From Impatiens glandulifera (taxonomy: Eukaryota; Streptophyta; Magnoliopsida; Ericales; Balsaminaceae): a DNA stretch of 64,000 bases. This document shows, piece by piece, positions 1 through 10,024 of this stretch. Position 1 is the stretch's first letter. Every line of letters begins with the position of its first letter. The stretch spans positions 39,529,382-39,593,381 of the forward strand of contig NC_061863.1 of assembly GCF_907164915.1 (NCBI RefSeq). The letters are read 5' to 3'. The notes beneath the pieces are model-generated. The model was not told where the DNA came from. It was given only the letters and a program-made list of their open reading frames with translations, and did not search any database. The position numbers and the translations under genes are program-made.

Positions 1-1508
1 TGGGATCAGATTCAATGTCAGTCATACTTCCTTTGACAAAACTTATTGGCTTAAGTTTGTCATATGATTTTGACTTTTTGCATGACAGGTTAGAGTCATT
101 GCTATCAAACCCCAATCCAGATCTAGATCCAGCAGGTTTCAACTTGCTGATCTGATATTTGACAACATCTCCAGACCTTCTCCATGCACAGACAACATAG
201 TTTAACCTTTTGTCTTCAGATGAAAGGGTTTGAATCTGTTCTTTGAGCATCTCATTCTCAGATGAGATCTCTTCAATCTTCTTCTCAAAAACATTTGACT
301 CTTCAGCTTGAGACAAATTTGGTTTGTTTACATCTGATGAAGATTTAGTTTCATTTAGGGATTCTGCTAGCTTTCTGTACTCGATGACCATGTCATCTAG
401 TGCAGCTACCAGTTGTTCCCTTGAAAACCTTTCGGAAGAGAAATCAAATACCTCAGTCTACTGAGTTCCTTCTTCATCTTCTCTTGCCATGAAGCAAGCC
501 ACCTCTTCATCATCACTTTCATTGGATGAAAAGTAAGAGCCACGGTTGCTTCCTTTGTTCTTCCCGTCACCAGCCATAAGAGTCTTCAACTCTTTTCCAT
601 CATCCTTGGCATCTTCACGCTTTGGCTTCCGGCATTCCGATGCATAATGACCTTTAATACCACAGTTAAAACAAGTAACATTAGCTTTAGATTTTCTATT
701 ATCATTAGAATTTGAAGAGTTTGAGTTAGAGTTTCTCTTCTTCATGAAGTCGCCAAACTTCTTCACAAAGAGAGACATGGCATCGCTGCTCAGCTGCTGA
801 GCTGCCATCTTCACGTTCGGAGCGGTTGGTGGCTCTTCAGCAGTCACCAGCGCCTTGGCAATGATAACGGACGTGGGTTGATCTTCTTCCATCCTACAGT
901 TCAGTTCGAACTCAAAGGCCTTGAGGTCAGCAAAGAGATCAAAGAGAGATCTTGTTAAGATCTTTGGATTCTCTCATCGCCACAGTCTTTATGTCCCATT
1001 CCCTTGGAAGAGCACGCATGACCTTGATAGCAAGCTCCTGGTTGCTATAGGTCTTGCCTAGGATGGACAGAGAGGAGACGATCTTGCTGAATCTGGTGTC
1101 GAAATCGTTCATTGTATCACCAGGACGCATTTTGAAGCTGTCAAACTGTTGAGTGGCAACCATGATCTTGTGTTCCTTGGTTTGCTCGTTTCCCTCACTC
1201 AGTTGGGTGAGTCTGTCCCAGACCTCTTTGGTAGTTTCACATTCGATGATGTAGTTGAACATGCTGTCATCGAGAGATCTGTGTAGAACATCAAGAGCCA
1301 TGTTGTTGAGGTTGTTCTGCCTCTTTTCATCAGCGTTCCAGTCGGCCTTCTCCTTATCAATCTTAATAGGACCTTCTGTGACAACGCTCCACATGTCATC
1401 ATGAAGAGAGGAGAGATGAGCACGAACTCTTTTCTTCCAAACAATATAGTTTTCTCGAGAGAAAGTTGGAATGGCTGTAGCACTGGCATCTTTGGAAATG
1501 GTCGACAT
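1..1508 (-). pseudogene. gag: Copia gag of element 0, frameshifted and with an in-frame stop; continues beyond position 1
   Basis: Minus-strand gag of a Ty1/Copia element. It begins at an ATG at 1508, only 31 bp inside the primer-binding site. The N-terminal half (1508-939) is the UBN2/Retrotran_gag_2 type capsid domain. A +1 frameshift near 940 is followed by the rest of the protein (892-458), with an S/N-rich linker and a CX2CX4HX4C zinc knuckle (CFNCGIKGHYASEC) for RNA binding. A TAG at 458-460 interrupts the frame. Beyond it, reading to position 1, the frame still encodes a gag C-terminus homologous to that of elements 1 and 2, including the VFDF...DMV.EY region. The lesions make this a decayed copy. 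The two families are related but clearly different in sequence. Protease and pol lie outside the window. Confidence 0.88.
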
Positions 1509-1539
1509 ATTTCAGGAAAGGCTTGAGAATAGAAATAGG

Positions 1540-1551
1540 GCTCTGATACCA
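1540..1551 (-). other. Primer-binding site of element 0
   Basis: The minus strand reads TGGTATCAGAGC, complementary to the 3' end of initiator tRNA-Met and typical of plant Copia elements. It is separated from the LTR end by 2 bp. Confidence 0.92.
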
Positions 1552-1553
1552 AT

Positions 1554-3650
1554 TGATAGGATCGGCTTTATCGATAGAGACTGAGGTCTGGCTAAGGATG
1601 AAGGCTTATGAAAAACGGTTTGAAAGAAATCCTGTTAGGGATTTAATTCATTTTCTATTCTACGCAAACTTTTGTAAACACTTGAAACGGATTCAAGGCG
1701 GAATTGTTTACTTGGGTTTGAAGCACAAAATGAAATATGAAAAAATGACAGAAAGGAAAGAAAACAACAGTTTGTTTATGGATGTTCGGAGAAACTCTCC
1801 TACGTCACCCCTTCTTCCAACCACCGGAAGGATTCACTATAATATGATTCGAATCAAATACAGTTTACACACACACTTAGCTCACTATTGAACAGAACAC
1901 TTTCTGTTCAATTACAAGATGAAGAATATCACTCAGCTAAAGGTACTTTGATTCTAGCTCTCTCTTGATTCACACACAGTACAATCATAAAGCAGCTTCA
2001 CAGTATGAATTCAGTAAGCAATATGATTGAGTAGTTTCTCTCTCTGCAAAATAAAATTGCTTGTTCGTTGTATTCGCTTAAGTTTGTAAGGCTTATTGTC
2101 CGTTGTCCTTGAGATTTGTTAAATACTAAGCAGGAGCTAACGGTCAAATCTTTAGAATGATACGTGGCACTCTTCCATTGAAAAACCTCTATTGTACACA
2201 CAAGGTTCTAAGCACAAGGATCGTGGCTGTACATCACTGGTAGTGCGCCGAATATTCCATCAGGGATGTGCCTGCAAAACAAGTAATGTGAGGAAAATTC
2301 TCCTACGTAGCATTCCTTGGTTGGCTGCATATAGTTGTTGTACTAATCTTCACTAGAAAGTGGAGTAGGAGTAGGGTACAACTATAGCACGTGGGTAGGT
2401 GAAATGCTAGATTCAAGCATACTACTTAAAATGAGCATTAGACGTATTTCAGTTAGACGGATTGTAAAATCAGTCAAATGAAATAAAACATCTCCTTTTA
2501 ATAGTAACGTCTATTAGACTGCCTGGTTTAATAGAATTAGACTCACGTCTAATTACAATAACCATTAGACTGCACGTCTAACTCTACTAAGTTAGACTGC
2601 ACGTCTAATTACGGTTCTATTTCAGACTTGTCTGAGAGAGTTAGACTCACGTCTAACTTTCACTAATTAGACTACACATCTATTTATCCAATAACCATTA
2701 GACTGCACGTCTAACTCCACTAAGTTAGACTGCACGTCTAATTCCGGTTCTACCTCAGACTTGTCTGAAGGAGTTAGACTCACGTCTAACTTTCACTAAT
2801 TAAACTACACGTCTAATTATCCAATAATCATTAGACTGCACGTCTAATTCTGGTTCTACCTCAGACTTGTCTGAAGGAGTTAGACTCACGTCTAACTTTC
2901 ACTTTCTATTAGACTGCACGTCTAACTCTACTGAGTTAGACTGCACGTCTAATTCCGTACAAATTAGACTATCCGTCTAATTGAAAATATATTAGACTAC
3001 ACGTCTAACTTCGATGAGTTAGATTGTATGTCTAATTCCGAACATATTAGACTTACGTCTAATTCCGTGTATCTATTAAACCATCCGTCTAATTACATGT
3101 CTATTAGACTACACGTCTAACTCCGATGAGTTAGACTATACGTCTAATTCTCAATACATTAGACTTACGTCTAATTCCGTGTATCTATTAGACCATCCGT
3201 CTAATTAAACGTCTATTAGACTACACGTCTAACTCCGATGAGTTAGACTGTACGTCTAATTCTCAATACATTAGACTTACGTCTAATTCCGTGTATCTAT
3301 TTGACCATCCGTCTAATTACACGTCTATTAGACTACACGTCTAACTCCAATGAGTTAGACTGTTTGTCTAATTCTATACATTCATTAGACTACACGTCTA
3401 ACTTTGATGAGTTAAACTGTACGTCTAATTCTATGCATTCATTAGACTACACATCTATCTCCGGTGAGTTAGACTGTACGTGTAATTCTATGCATTTAAT
3501 GCCAAAAACCGGTCTAATGACCCTCATTAGATCCAAGTCTTATAAGATATTATTTTAATACACCTGCATCAAAACTCATAAGTCATTTCATCATTAAAAT
3601 CTCAATGGTTAAATTATTTCCACACACAGTTAAAATAATTTGACCCAACA
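1554..3650 (-). mobile_element. 5' LTR of element 0, about 2.1 kb
   Basis: On the minus strand the LTR starts TGTTGGGTCAAATTATTT (3650 downward) and ends GATCCTATCA next to the primer-binding site. At 3651 the sequence returns abruptly to the AT-rich repeat (tatataattaggaggaatg), which is uninterrupted near 22270, 28570, 47105 and 53400. This fixes the outer boundary by comparison with empty sites. The U5-side block at 1776-1815 (GGATGTTCGGAG...CTCCTACGTCACCCC) is shared with the LTRs of elements 1-3. Most of U3 is the palindrome minisatellite at 2431-3490. At ~2.1 kb it is long for a Copia LTR. The other LTR lies outside the window, so the target duplication cannot be checked. Confidence 0.8.
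2431..3490. repeat. Minisatellite of TTAGAC-N5-GTCTAA palindromes in the U3 of element 0
   Basis: About three dozen copies of a 16-17 bp inverted repeat, with arms TTAGAC/GTCTAA and a 4-5 nt spacer such as TGCAC, TACAC or TATCC. They are separated by short linkers (aattccg, ctccgatgag, ctcaataca). The right part forms a higher-order repeat with a 112 bp period: equivalent points lie at 3101, 3213 and 3325. An 85-codon open frame on the + strand (3301-3558) is a by-product of the repeat. Confidence 0.93.
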
Positions 3651-4075
3651 ATATATAATTAGGAGGAATGGAATATGGGAAATAGAATTAACAATTTCTG
3701 TAATAGGATGAATCCATAAATGGTTCAATTTTCTTCCTCAAAAGATACTATTTTCTAAGAATCTAATCCTTATTTTTAGAAAAAACAGGAAATATTATAA
3801 TTATTTAGTAATTCTAGCCCAAATATATTATAGTAATTAATCCAATAAAATGTGTTTTTGCTTCGGCTGGATTTTGTTGTTCAAAATTAGAAACAAATTA
3901 CATACTTCCCTAAAGTTCAATTTCTTGCCAAGTAGAGTTACAATTGAGTTATCAAAAATTACAATAATCTATAAATAAAAATTTTGAAATATCAACGTCC
4001 AATAATTTTTTTCTTTGGAGTGAGTTATAACGTAAAGAGATTTTTTATCTTGAAAACTAGTTAAAGTTATTGAAT

Positions 4076-4320
4076 GCGGCCCAATAAACTACAATTTCAT
4101 TGCCACAAATTGTAGATTGGGTTTCAAATTTATCCATATTTTAATTGACCCTCAAATTTTCTGACCTAGATAAATTTTGACCCATATACTAATATATTGT
4201 GTAAGTTTAAGCTCAATATATCATTTCGGGCCGAAAATCTTCTAACTATACCTAAAAACATTTTTATTGATTAGGTTTTCAAGTTGTTGCGCCGTTCTCT
4301 AATCTTTGTCTCTATATAAG
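4076..4320 (+). promoter_or_regulatory. Promoter-like module: site II motifs and TATA box (copy 1 of 5)
   Basis: GCGGCCCAATAAA at 4076 and a GGGCCGAAAA near 4228 resemble plant site II (TGGGCY) elements. They are followed by TCTATATAAG at 4311-4320 and a pyrimidine-rich leader (ctctccttcaac...). The arrangement is preserved in four other copies. What it drives is unknown; no convincing gene follows. Confidence 0.4.
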
Positions 4321-4539
4321 AAACCTATTTCATTATTGTTTTAATAATACTCTCCTTCAACATTTTTCTCCGTCTCTTATTTTGCTTCTTCCTTTGTAGG
4401 TCATTAGTGATTGTTATGTTTTATAACTCATTTTGCTTTTACAATCTCAACAGAGTGTCTTATCTATTTAGTTATGACATATTAGAGAAGATTTTTATTT
4501 ACAATATAATGTGATGGGAAAGTTCTGATTTTTCTCCAA

Positions 4540-4626
4540 ATGATCTACGATGTGTCTGATCTCATCATTGAGAAATCTAAGATACGATTATTTTGGTCCG
4601 TTTATATTATTGAATACTTTTCTTAA
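4540..4626 (+). other. 28-codon ORF downstream of the promoter-like module
   Basis: ATG at 4540, stop at 4624-4626. The equivalent frame has the same length in the copies I checked at ~23157, ~29459 and ~54280, with a few substitutions. It is short and could remain open by chance because the copies are young. I do not claim it is translated. Confidence 0.15.
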
Positions 4627-6575
4627 AATTGTTTCAATTATGTTTTATTTAAAGATTTTCCTCATATTTATCGTTTAAATGGTGATTCAAAACTTGTTCT
4701 AATTGACAAATATCTAAAAATATTTTTATTTTAGCTTTTTATGTTATAATTTCAGCACGGTTTGAGATAATTGGTGATTATTTGTAACTATAAAATAGTC
4801 GTTCTTATTCTTATGTTGGGAGTCCAAATTACAACTTTAGTGAGTTTTTAAACATTATTTAAATTATGTTTATGATGAATTTTATTTCTATGCTTTGATG
4901 TAGTCTTGCTTTTGTACTTATATGATACACCATTTAAAAAATTGTATATCAAAATCTCTAAATAGCTCAAGCCTTAACAAAACGATGAAAACATGTTACT
5001 GTGTGATACGTTTTCTATATTTTAATTACGACTAAGTTGTTTTAGAATTGTTGTATAATTTATAATAAATCATAGTAATACAAAATCAAGACTATGTCAA
5101 AGGATACAAATAAATTATGCCATGAACACTTTTTAATCAATGTTAAAATGTTAGATTTATCGATATTTTGTTTGACTATTTAAGAATTTGAGAATTTTTA
5201 ATATCTGTAGTAAATAGGGAGCCGACTAGTTCTCGTCGAATGTATCACAACTCACTACCAATAAATTTGAAGCTACTTCGTCAACAATCTATAACAATCT
5301 AAAGGGTCTCTACCACTCGTCATTTCATTTTAGAACCATTTGTCATGTATTAATTTCATTAATAATATCTATGGAAAAAATGAACAATTTCTTCTTAATT
5401 GTTTTTCTTTCTAATGTTTTGGTGTCATGTATTTTTGACTTATATTTCTTTGTTACTTCATCATGTTTCTCCCTTATGCAATCATTTATTGTTTATACAA
5501 AATTTGTAGATATATATTGAATTGAGATGGTTGTAAATACCTTATTATGATTCAATTTAATTTTACAATATAAATTATAAATAGAGTGTAGATAACTCAA
5601 TGGTAAAGCATAAAACTCACATTTGATATTTAATTTTATTATTTAATTTAATTTATTTATTTAATTCATTTATAATAAATGATCTCAAATTTATATTTTT
5701 TCTAATTTCTTATTTTTTTTTAATAATATTCAATTTAATTGCAAAAAGTATAAGAATAATATATCACATTCAATAGATAGTGTAACACTAAAATCGAACC
5801 TCTTAAAAAGGGGTTTTCGAACATGATAGTTGTTCCTTGTAATTTATATATTTTTATAATTTCGAGTGAGATTAACAACCAATATATTAACCGTGACTAG
5901 AGTACAATTAAAATTGTTAATTTAGACTAGTTTTTGACATTTTTATAATGCCACCTAATTACTCCTTGAAAAATTAGGAAATACAAGTATTTAGAATGTT
6001 TAAACGCACTTTAAAGATTTTATTCTTGATTCGGTTATTAATTGAACGTGAGAGAACATCAACTCTATGTTTCATTTGTATGTAACATTATAGTCTATAC
6101 TTTAATGTCCTCGTCAATTTAAAAACTTATTATTTTACATTTTATTTAATTATTCTATTTTAAAACATTCAGTGGTCAATTTAAGTCTAATATATGTCTA
6201 ATTTTGGTATTAATCTTTTTATAAAAGAATGCGTCTATGTAATTTTCATGGGTCCTAGGTCTAAAATAAAAAAAATGAAAATACATGTAAGCGTGAAGCG
6301 ATGATCGAAAATGGTACATAGAAAAGAAATAAAAACTAGTTTAAAAATACAATAATATTCATACCTCTATTCAAAATATTTTTTATCTTTATGTTGTAAA
6401 TAATATTTTTTGATGTTTAATATATTTATTTTATTTTTTAAAATTAAATCAGATGGTTAAATATACAAAAATAAAAGAAATATTAAAATTAGTGAAACAA
6501 ACTAGCTCTTAGGTTAGCTGAAAGGCAGGCAGAAGGGTCTGAGTGAAGGTGGTAGACATAAGTTTTCTAGTCTAG

Positions 6576-6705
6576 AAACATGTGAGGATAGCACAATTGG
6601 CTATGAGCTTAGACACTAAAAATGGAAGTAGGTCTTGGGGAAACATGTGAGGATAGCACAATTGGCTATGAGCTTAGACACTAAAAATGGAAGTAGGTCT
6701 TGGGG
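6576..6705. repeat. 65-bp direct tandem duplication private to this copy
   Basis: The segment beginning aaacatgtgaggatagcac occurs at 6576 and again at 6641, head to tail. The equivalent sites near 26495, 31490, 51325 and 56325 have it once. Confidence 0.93.
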
Positions 6706-8364
6706 GTCGAAAAAGCAAATACATAAATTAATATTTCAAATTAAGAAAATATATTAAACGAAATTTGTTTTTATAAAATCGTTTCTGCATTGCACCAAGG
6801 TATAATACCATTCACAAAATTTGGTGATTAGAAATTGAAACTAAAATATCTAGAGTTTGACTATTATTTCTCAAAACATACTTTCCAAACTAGTATACGC
6901 ATCCAAAGAGAAGATTGGAAGAATATCAAATTGAATATTTAAAAACACTTTTTTATGTTAGAATATGCACTTTTTTTTAGATTTGTGTGTGAACATTACT
7001 ATTAGGTCATTTTAATTATTTTTAAATATAAATTATATTTAAAAAAACAGAGAACGGAAAATAAAAAATAAATGTCCTTATTAAAGTACCTCAACAACCT
7101 CTTCCTGAGTTGTTACATTTTTCTCAAGTAAAATCGCGAGTCAATGTAACCTTTTTAATCTTTCTAATTAAAGATCAATGTTTTAATATTCTAAAAAAAA
7201 TAATTTATTAAATCAATGTTAATTGAATATATAACCACATAAATAAATTAATATTAATTCCGTTTTCATTCTTAAAGTCACATCCTAATTAAATTACCCT
7301 TACTATTCCACCTTCACCTACTTATATTGATTTTTTTATGTACAATGCTTATAACATAATTGAATGGAATTTTCTTCAATATCATTATAGTACTGAATCT
7401 AAAAAATAATTTTGTATAAACTTTTCCTTCCCTCTTCTCTATGTGTTATCATTTAATTCTTGAACTATATTTAATTATATATAATTAGGAGGAATGAGAT
7501 ATGTGAAGTAGAATTAACCAATTTTGTAATAAGATGAAACCATGCATGATTCCATTATTCATTATTTACTCTCTATAATCAATGACCCATTAATAATTTT
7601 AAAATTTCTTTCTCCAAACATACTATTTTCTAAGAATCTAATCTTAATTTTTAGAAAAAATAGTAAATATTATAATTATTTAGTAATTCTAGCCCAAATA
7701 TATTATAGTAATGAATCTGATAAAATGTGTTTTTGTAATAAGGCTTGATTTTGTTGTTCAAAATTAGAGAAAAATTTGAGTCATGAACAATCGCAATAAT
7801 TAGTCTAGAAATTAAAATTTAGAAATATCAACCACCAATAATTTTTTCCTTTGGAGTGAGTTATGACAAAAGGATAATTTTTATCTTCAAAATCAGTTAA
7901 AGTTCTTAAATTATCAGTGCGGCCCAATAAACTTAAATTCTAATTCCCAAATTGTAGATTGGGCTCCAAATTGAACAATATTTTAATCGACTTTCAAATT
8001 TTCTGACTTAGAAAATTTTGACCCATTTACTAATATATTGTGTAAGTTTAAACCTAATATATCATTTTGGGCCAAAAATGTTCTAATTATACCTAAAAAC
8101 ATTTTTATTGATTAGGTTTTTAAGTTGTTGTGCGGATGTTCTCTAATCTCTTTCTCTATTAACAACCTTTTCCCGAGTTGTTACATTTTTCTCGAGTAAA
8201 ATCGCTAGTCAATGTAACCTTATTCACACTCGTAATTAAAGTTAAATGTTTTAATATTATACAAAAAAAAATTATTAAATCAATTTTAATTGAATATACA
8301 ACCACATAAATAAATTAATACTAATTCCGTTTTTGTTGTTAAAGTCACATCCTAATTATATTAC

Positions 8365-8369
8365 CCTTA
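8365..8369. repeat. Target-site duplication of element 1, left copy (CCTTA)
   Basis: CCTTA precedes the LTR here and follows the other LTR at 21972-21976. The unoccupied paralogues near 28270 and 53100 read ...attacccttactatttc, with a single CCTTA. Confidence 0.95.
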
Positions 8370-9550
8370 TGTTAGGATTTAGGTCGCGGCTGGAGGACCG
8401 GGGTTGGGCCGGTTAGCGCCTCTTACTCAAAGGGTGGTGATTAATCCGGTTAGAGATTAACACCGGGGTTTCAATACTACACAAACTGTCACAAACCCTT
8501 GAACCGGGTTCAAGTGTGGAAGAGGTTTGTTTATGGTTGAAGCAGCACACTTACGAGATAGGCAGAACCGGTTTTGGATAAGACAGGTTTGGAAGTTGCT
8601 GGGTCGGTTTTGTAACTTAGTGATTCGGTTTAGGTAGTGTAGATTCGGTCAAAGCGGTGTAGCTAGGTTAGTACAACTCGGTTATAAAGTAAATCAGGCG
8701 TAAAGTAAATAACAAGACAGGTTTTTATGGATGTTCGGAGATAAAGCTCCTACGTCACCCCTTCCTCTCGAAACTGCGAGAAGGATATTCACTAAGGAAT
8801 ACAAACACAATCCGATCGAGACTTATTTCCTGCTCGATAACACCAGTACAATTTTAACCGAAATTGTAAAAATTACACTTCAACTTAGCACTTATGCTTT
8901 CTAGAGATAGAACACACTCTTTTCATTTGTAGATTAAATGTTCATTGTGTCCCACATTTACTCTTCTTCAGCTGCTCCTTTTATAGGTGAAATATGCCAA
9001 CGATCATATTTCACTTCCTTGAATTTGATTGGCTAAGCAGAGGTTCAGTGATTCAGACGCGACGGTAAACTTGGTAGTCTGTTCTTCCAGTATGTAGGAC
9101 AAACCGGCTATGTTTGTCTTTTACTCAATATGGTGACTGTCGGTTAGACAGTTGTCTGTACTTGGAAGATTGTCTTTCTGATTTATCTTGAAGTGGAAAG
9201 ATCTTGTAGGACGGTCTTCTGCAGCCTGCAGACTGTCCTCAAACTTGTATGAATATGGAAATGTTCAGTCTGTTCCTTTGGTATCATTCTCAACAGATAC
9301 CCGAATTGTCTTCTTATGCTGGTCGGTTATTTGTGTTAACCGGATGGCTTCCGGTTATTGCTTTGGCTTCTGGTCGGTTAATGACCGACTATCTGGTGTT
9401 TTCGGCCTTTGGTTTTGACCGATCTTGCCTTCTTGTTCGGTCATGTTTCTGATCAGTTTAGGTGTTTGACCGGTCCGGTTCTTTGTCTGTTCCTGCATAT
9501 GAAGTTTATTTGTGTTAAGTTTCTATTGACCGGTCTAATTTTATCTAACA
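8370..9550 (-). mobile_element. 3' LTR of element 1 (1181 bp)
   Basis: Starts TGTTAGGATTTAGG and ends ATTTTATCTAACA on the + strand. It is about 40 bp shorter than its partner at 20748-21971. Part of the loss is one ~37 bp deletion between two GACCGG repeats near 9465 (the other copies carry a segment starting ttgagtttctcaactgg there). A TATAAAAGG promoter box lies near 8980 on the minus strand. Confidence 0.95.
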
Positions 9551-10024
9551 ATTTCTCACTTTTTGATTATTTTATTTAAAATTATCAAAATCATGTAAGA
9601 TTGTAAACGTAGGCCGGTTTTGTTTTATTTGGCCGGATTTTTGGAAACTGACTTGGAAGGATTTTTCGAAAAATTTTGGAAAAATTTTGAGAAAAATTTT
9701 GGAAAATTCTAATCTTTTATCTTATCAATTTCTCCCTTTTTGATTATTTTACTTAAAATTATCAAAATCATGTAAGATTGTAAGTGTAGGCCGGTTTCCA
9801 AAAATAACTTTATATATAAAGATAACCGCAAAGGGGAAAATATTATATATGCAGAAACCGAAATAAACATAAGATAGAAAAGAGAGCCCCTAGTTCAATC
9901 TAGATGACAGGAAGTCTCTCATCATGTCATCGGTTGGTTGTTCCTCATCCGGTTGGGCCGTCCTTGAAGATGAACCTCCAGCTCGTGGTTGACCGATCGT
10001 GTTGATTGGAACCGCATTGAGAAC
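9551..10024 (-). other. Region between ORF Z and the 3' LTR: polypurine tract and its duplicate
   Basis: Next to the LTR, the minus strand reads AAAAAGTGAGAAAT (AAAAAGGGAGAAAT in elements 2 and 3), the expected polypurine tract for plus-strand priming. The same ~70 bp block recurs 177 bp inward (9726-9795, with the AAAAAGGGAGAAAT form). Between them are several gaaaaattttgg repeats. A perfect 14-bp palindrome, CTTTATATATAAAG, lies at 9808-9821. The rest is the 3' flank of ORF Z. Confidence 0.75.

Larger units (their letters stand above)
3651..8369. repeat. AT-rich repeat unit, left copy (no solo LTR), truncated by element 0
   Basis: Non-coding, very AT-rich DNA homologous along its length to ~28570-33225 and ~53395-58065. 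It holds the promoter-like module (4076-4320), a ~2.7 kb stretch without recognisable genes (4330-7090), the P half of the 1.18 kb dimer (7092-8160) and the start of the Q half (8161-8369), where element 1 is inserted. The solo-LTR site is empty here (caataatattcatacc near 6352). Relative to the other copies, P lacks about 110 bp after 7320. I see no tRNA, rRNA or conserved coding region. Confidence 0.85.

Noticed and set aside
2431..3490. CRISPR-like appearance of the repeat-spacer array
   Set aside because: Units are 16-17 bp palindromes with 4-5 nt spacers inside a plant LTR. There are no unique spacers and no cas genes.
3301..3558. 85-codon + strand frame over the minisatellite
   Set aside because: Repetitive translation produced by the palindrome array, not a gene.
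5584..5625. tRNA-like A box (gataactcaatggtaaagc), repeated in each unit
   Set aside because: No B box, no acceptor stem and no cloverleaf downstream. Probably chance.
9249..9452. 67-76 codon open frames in the LTRs, recurring near 21636, 34113, 46470 and 58893
   Set aside because: They lie antisense to the element inside LTRs. They recur only because the LTRs are copies of each other.
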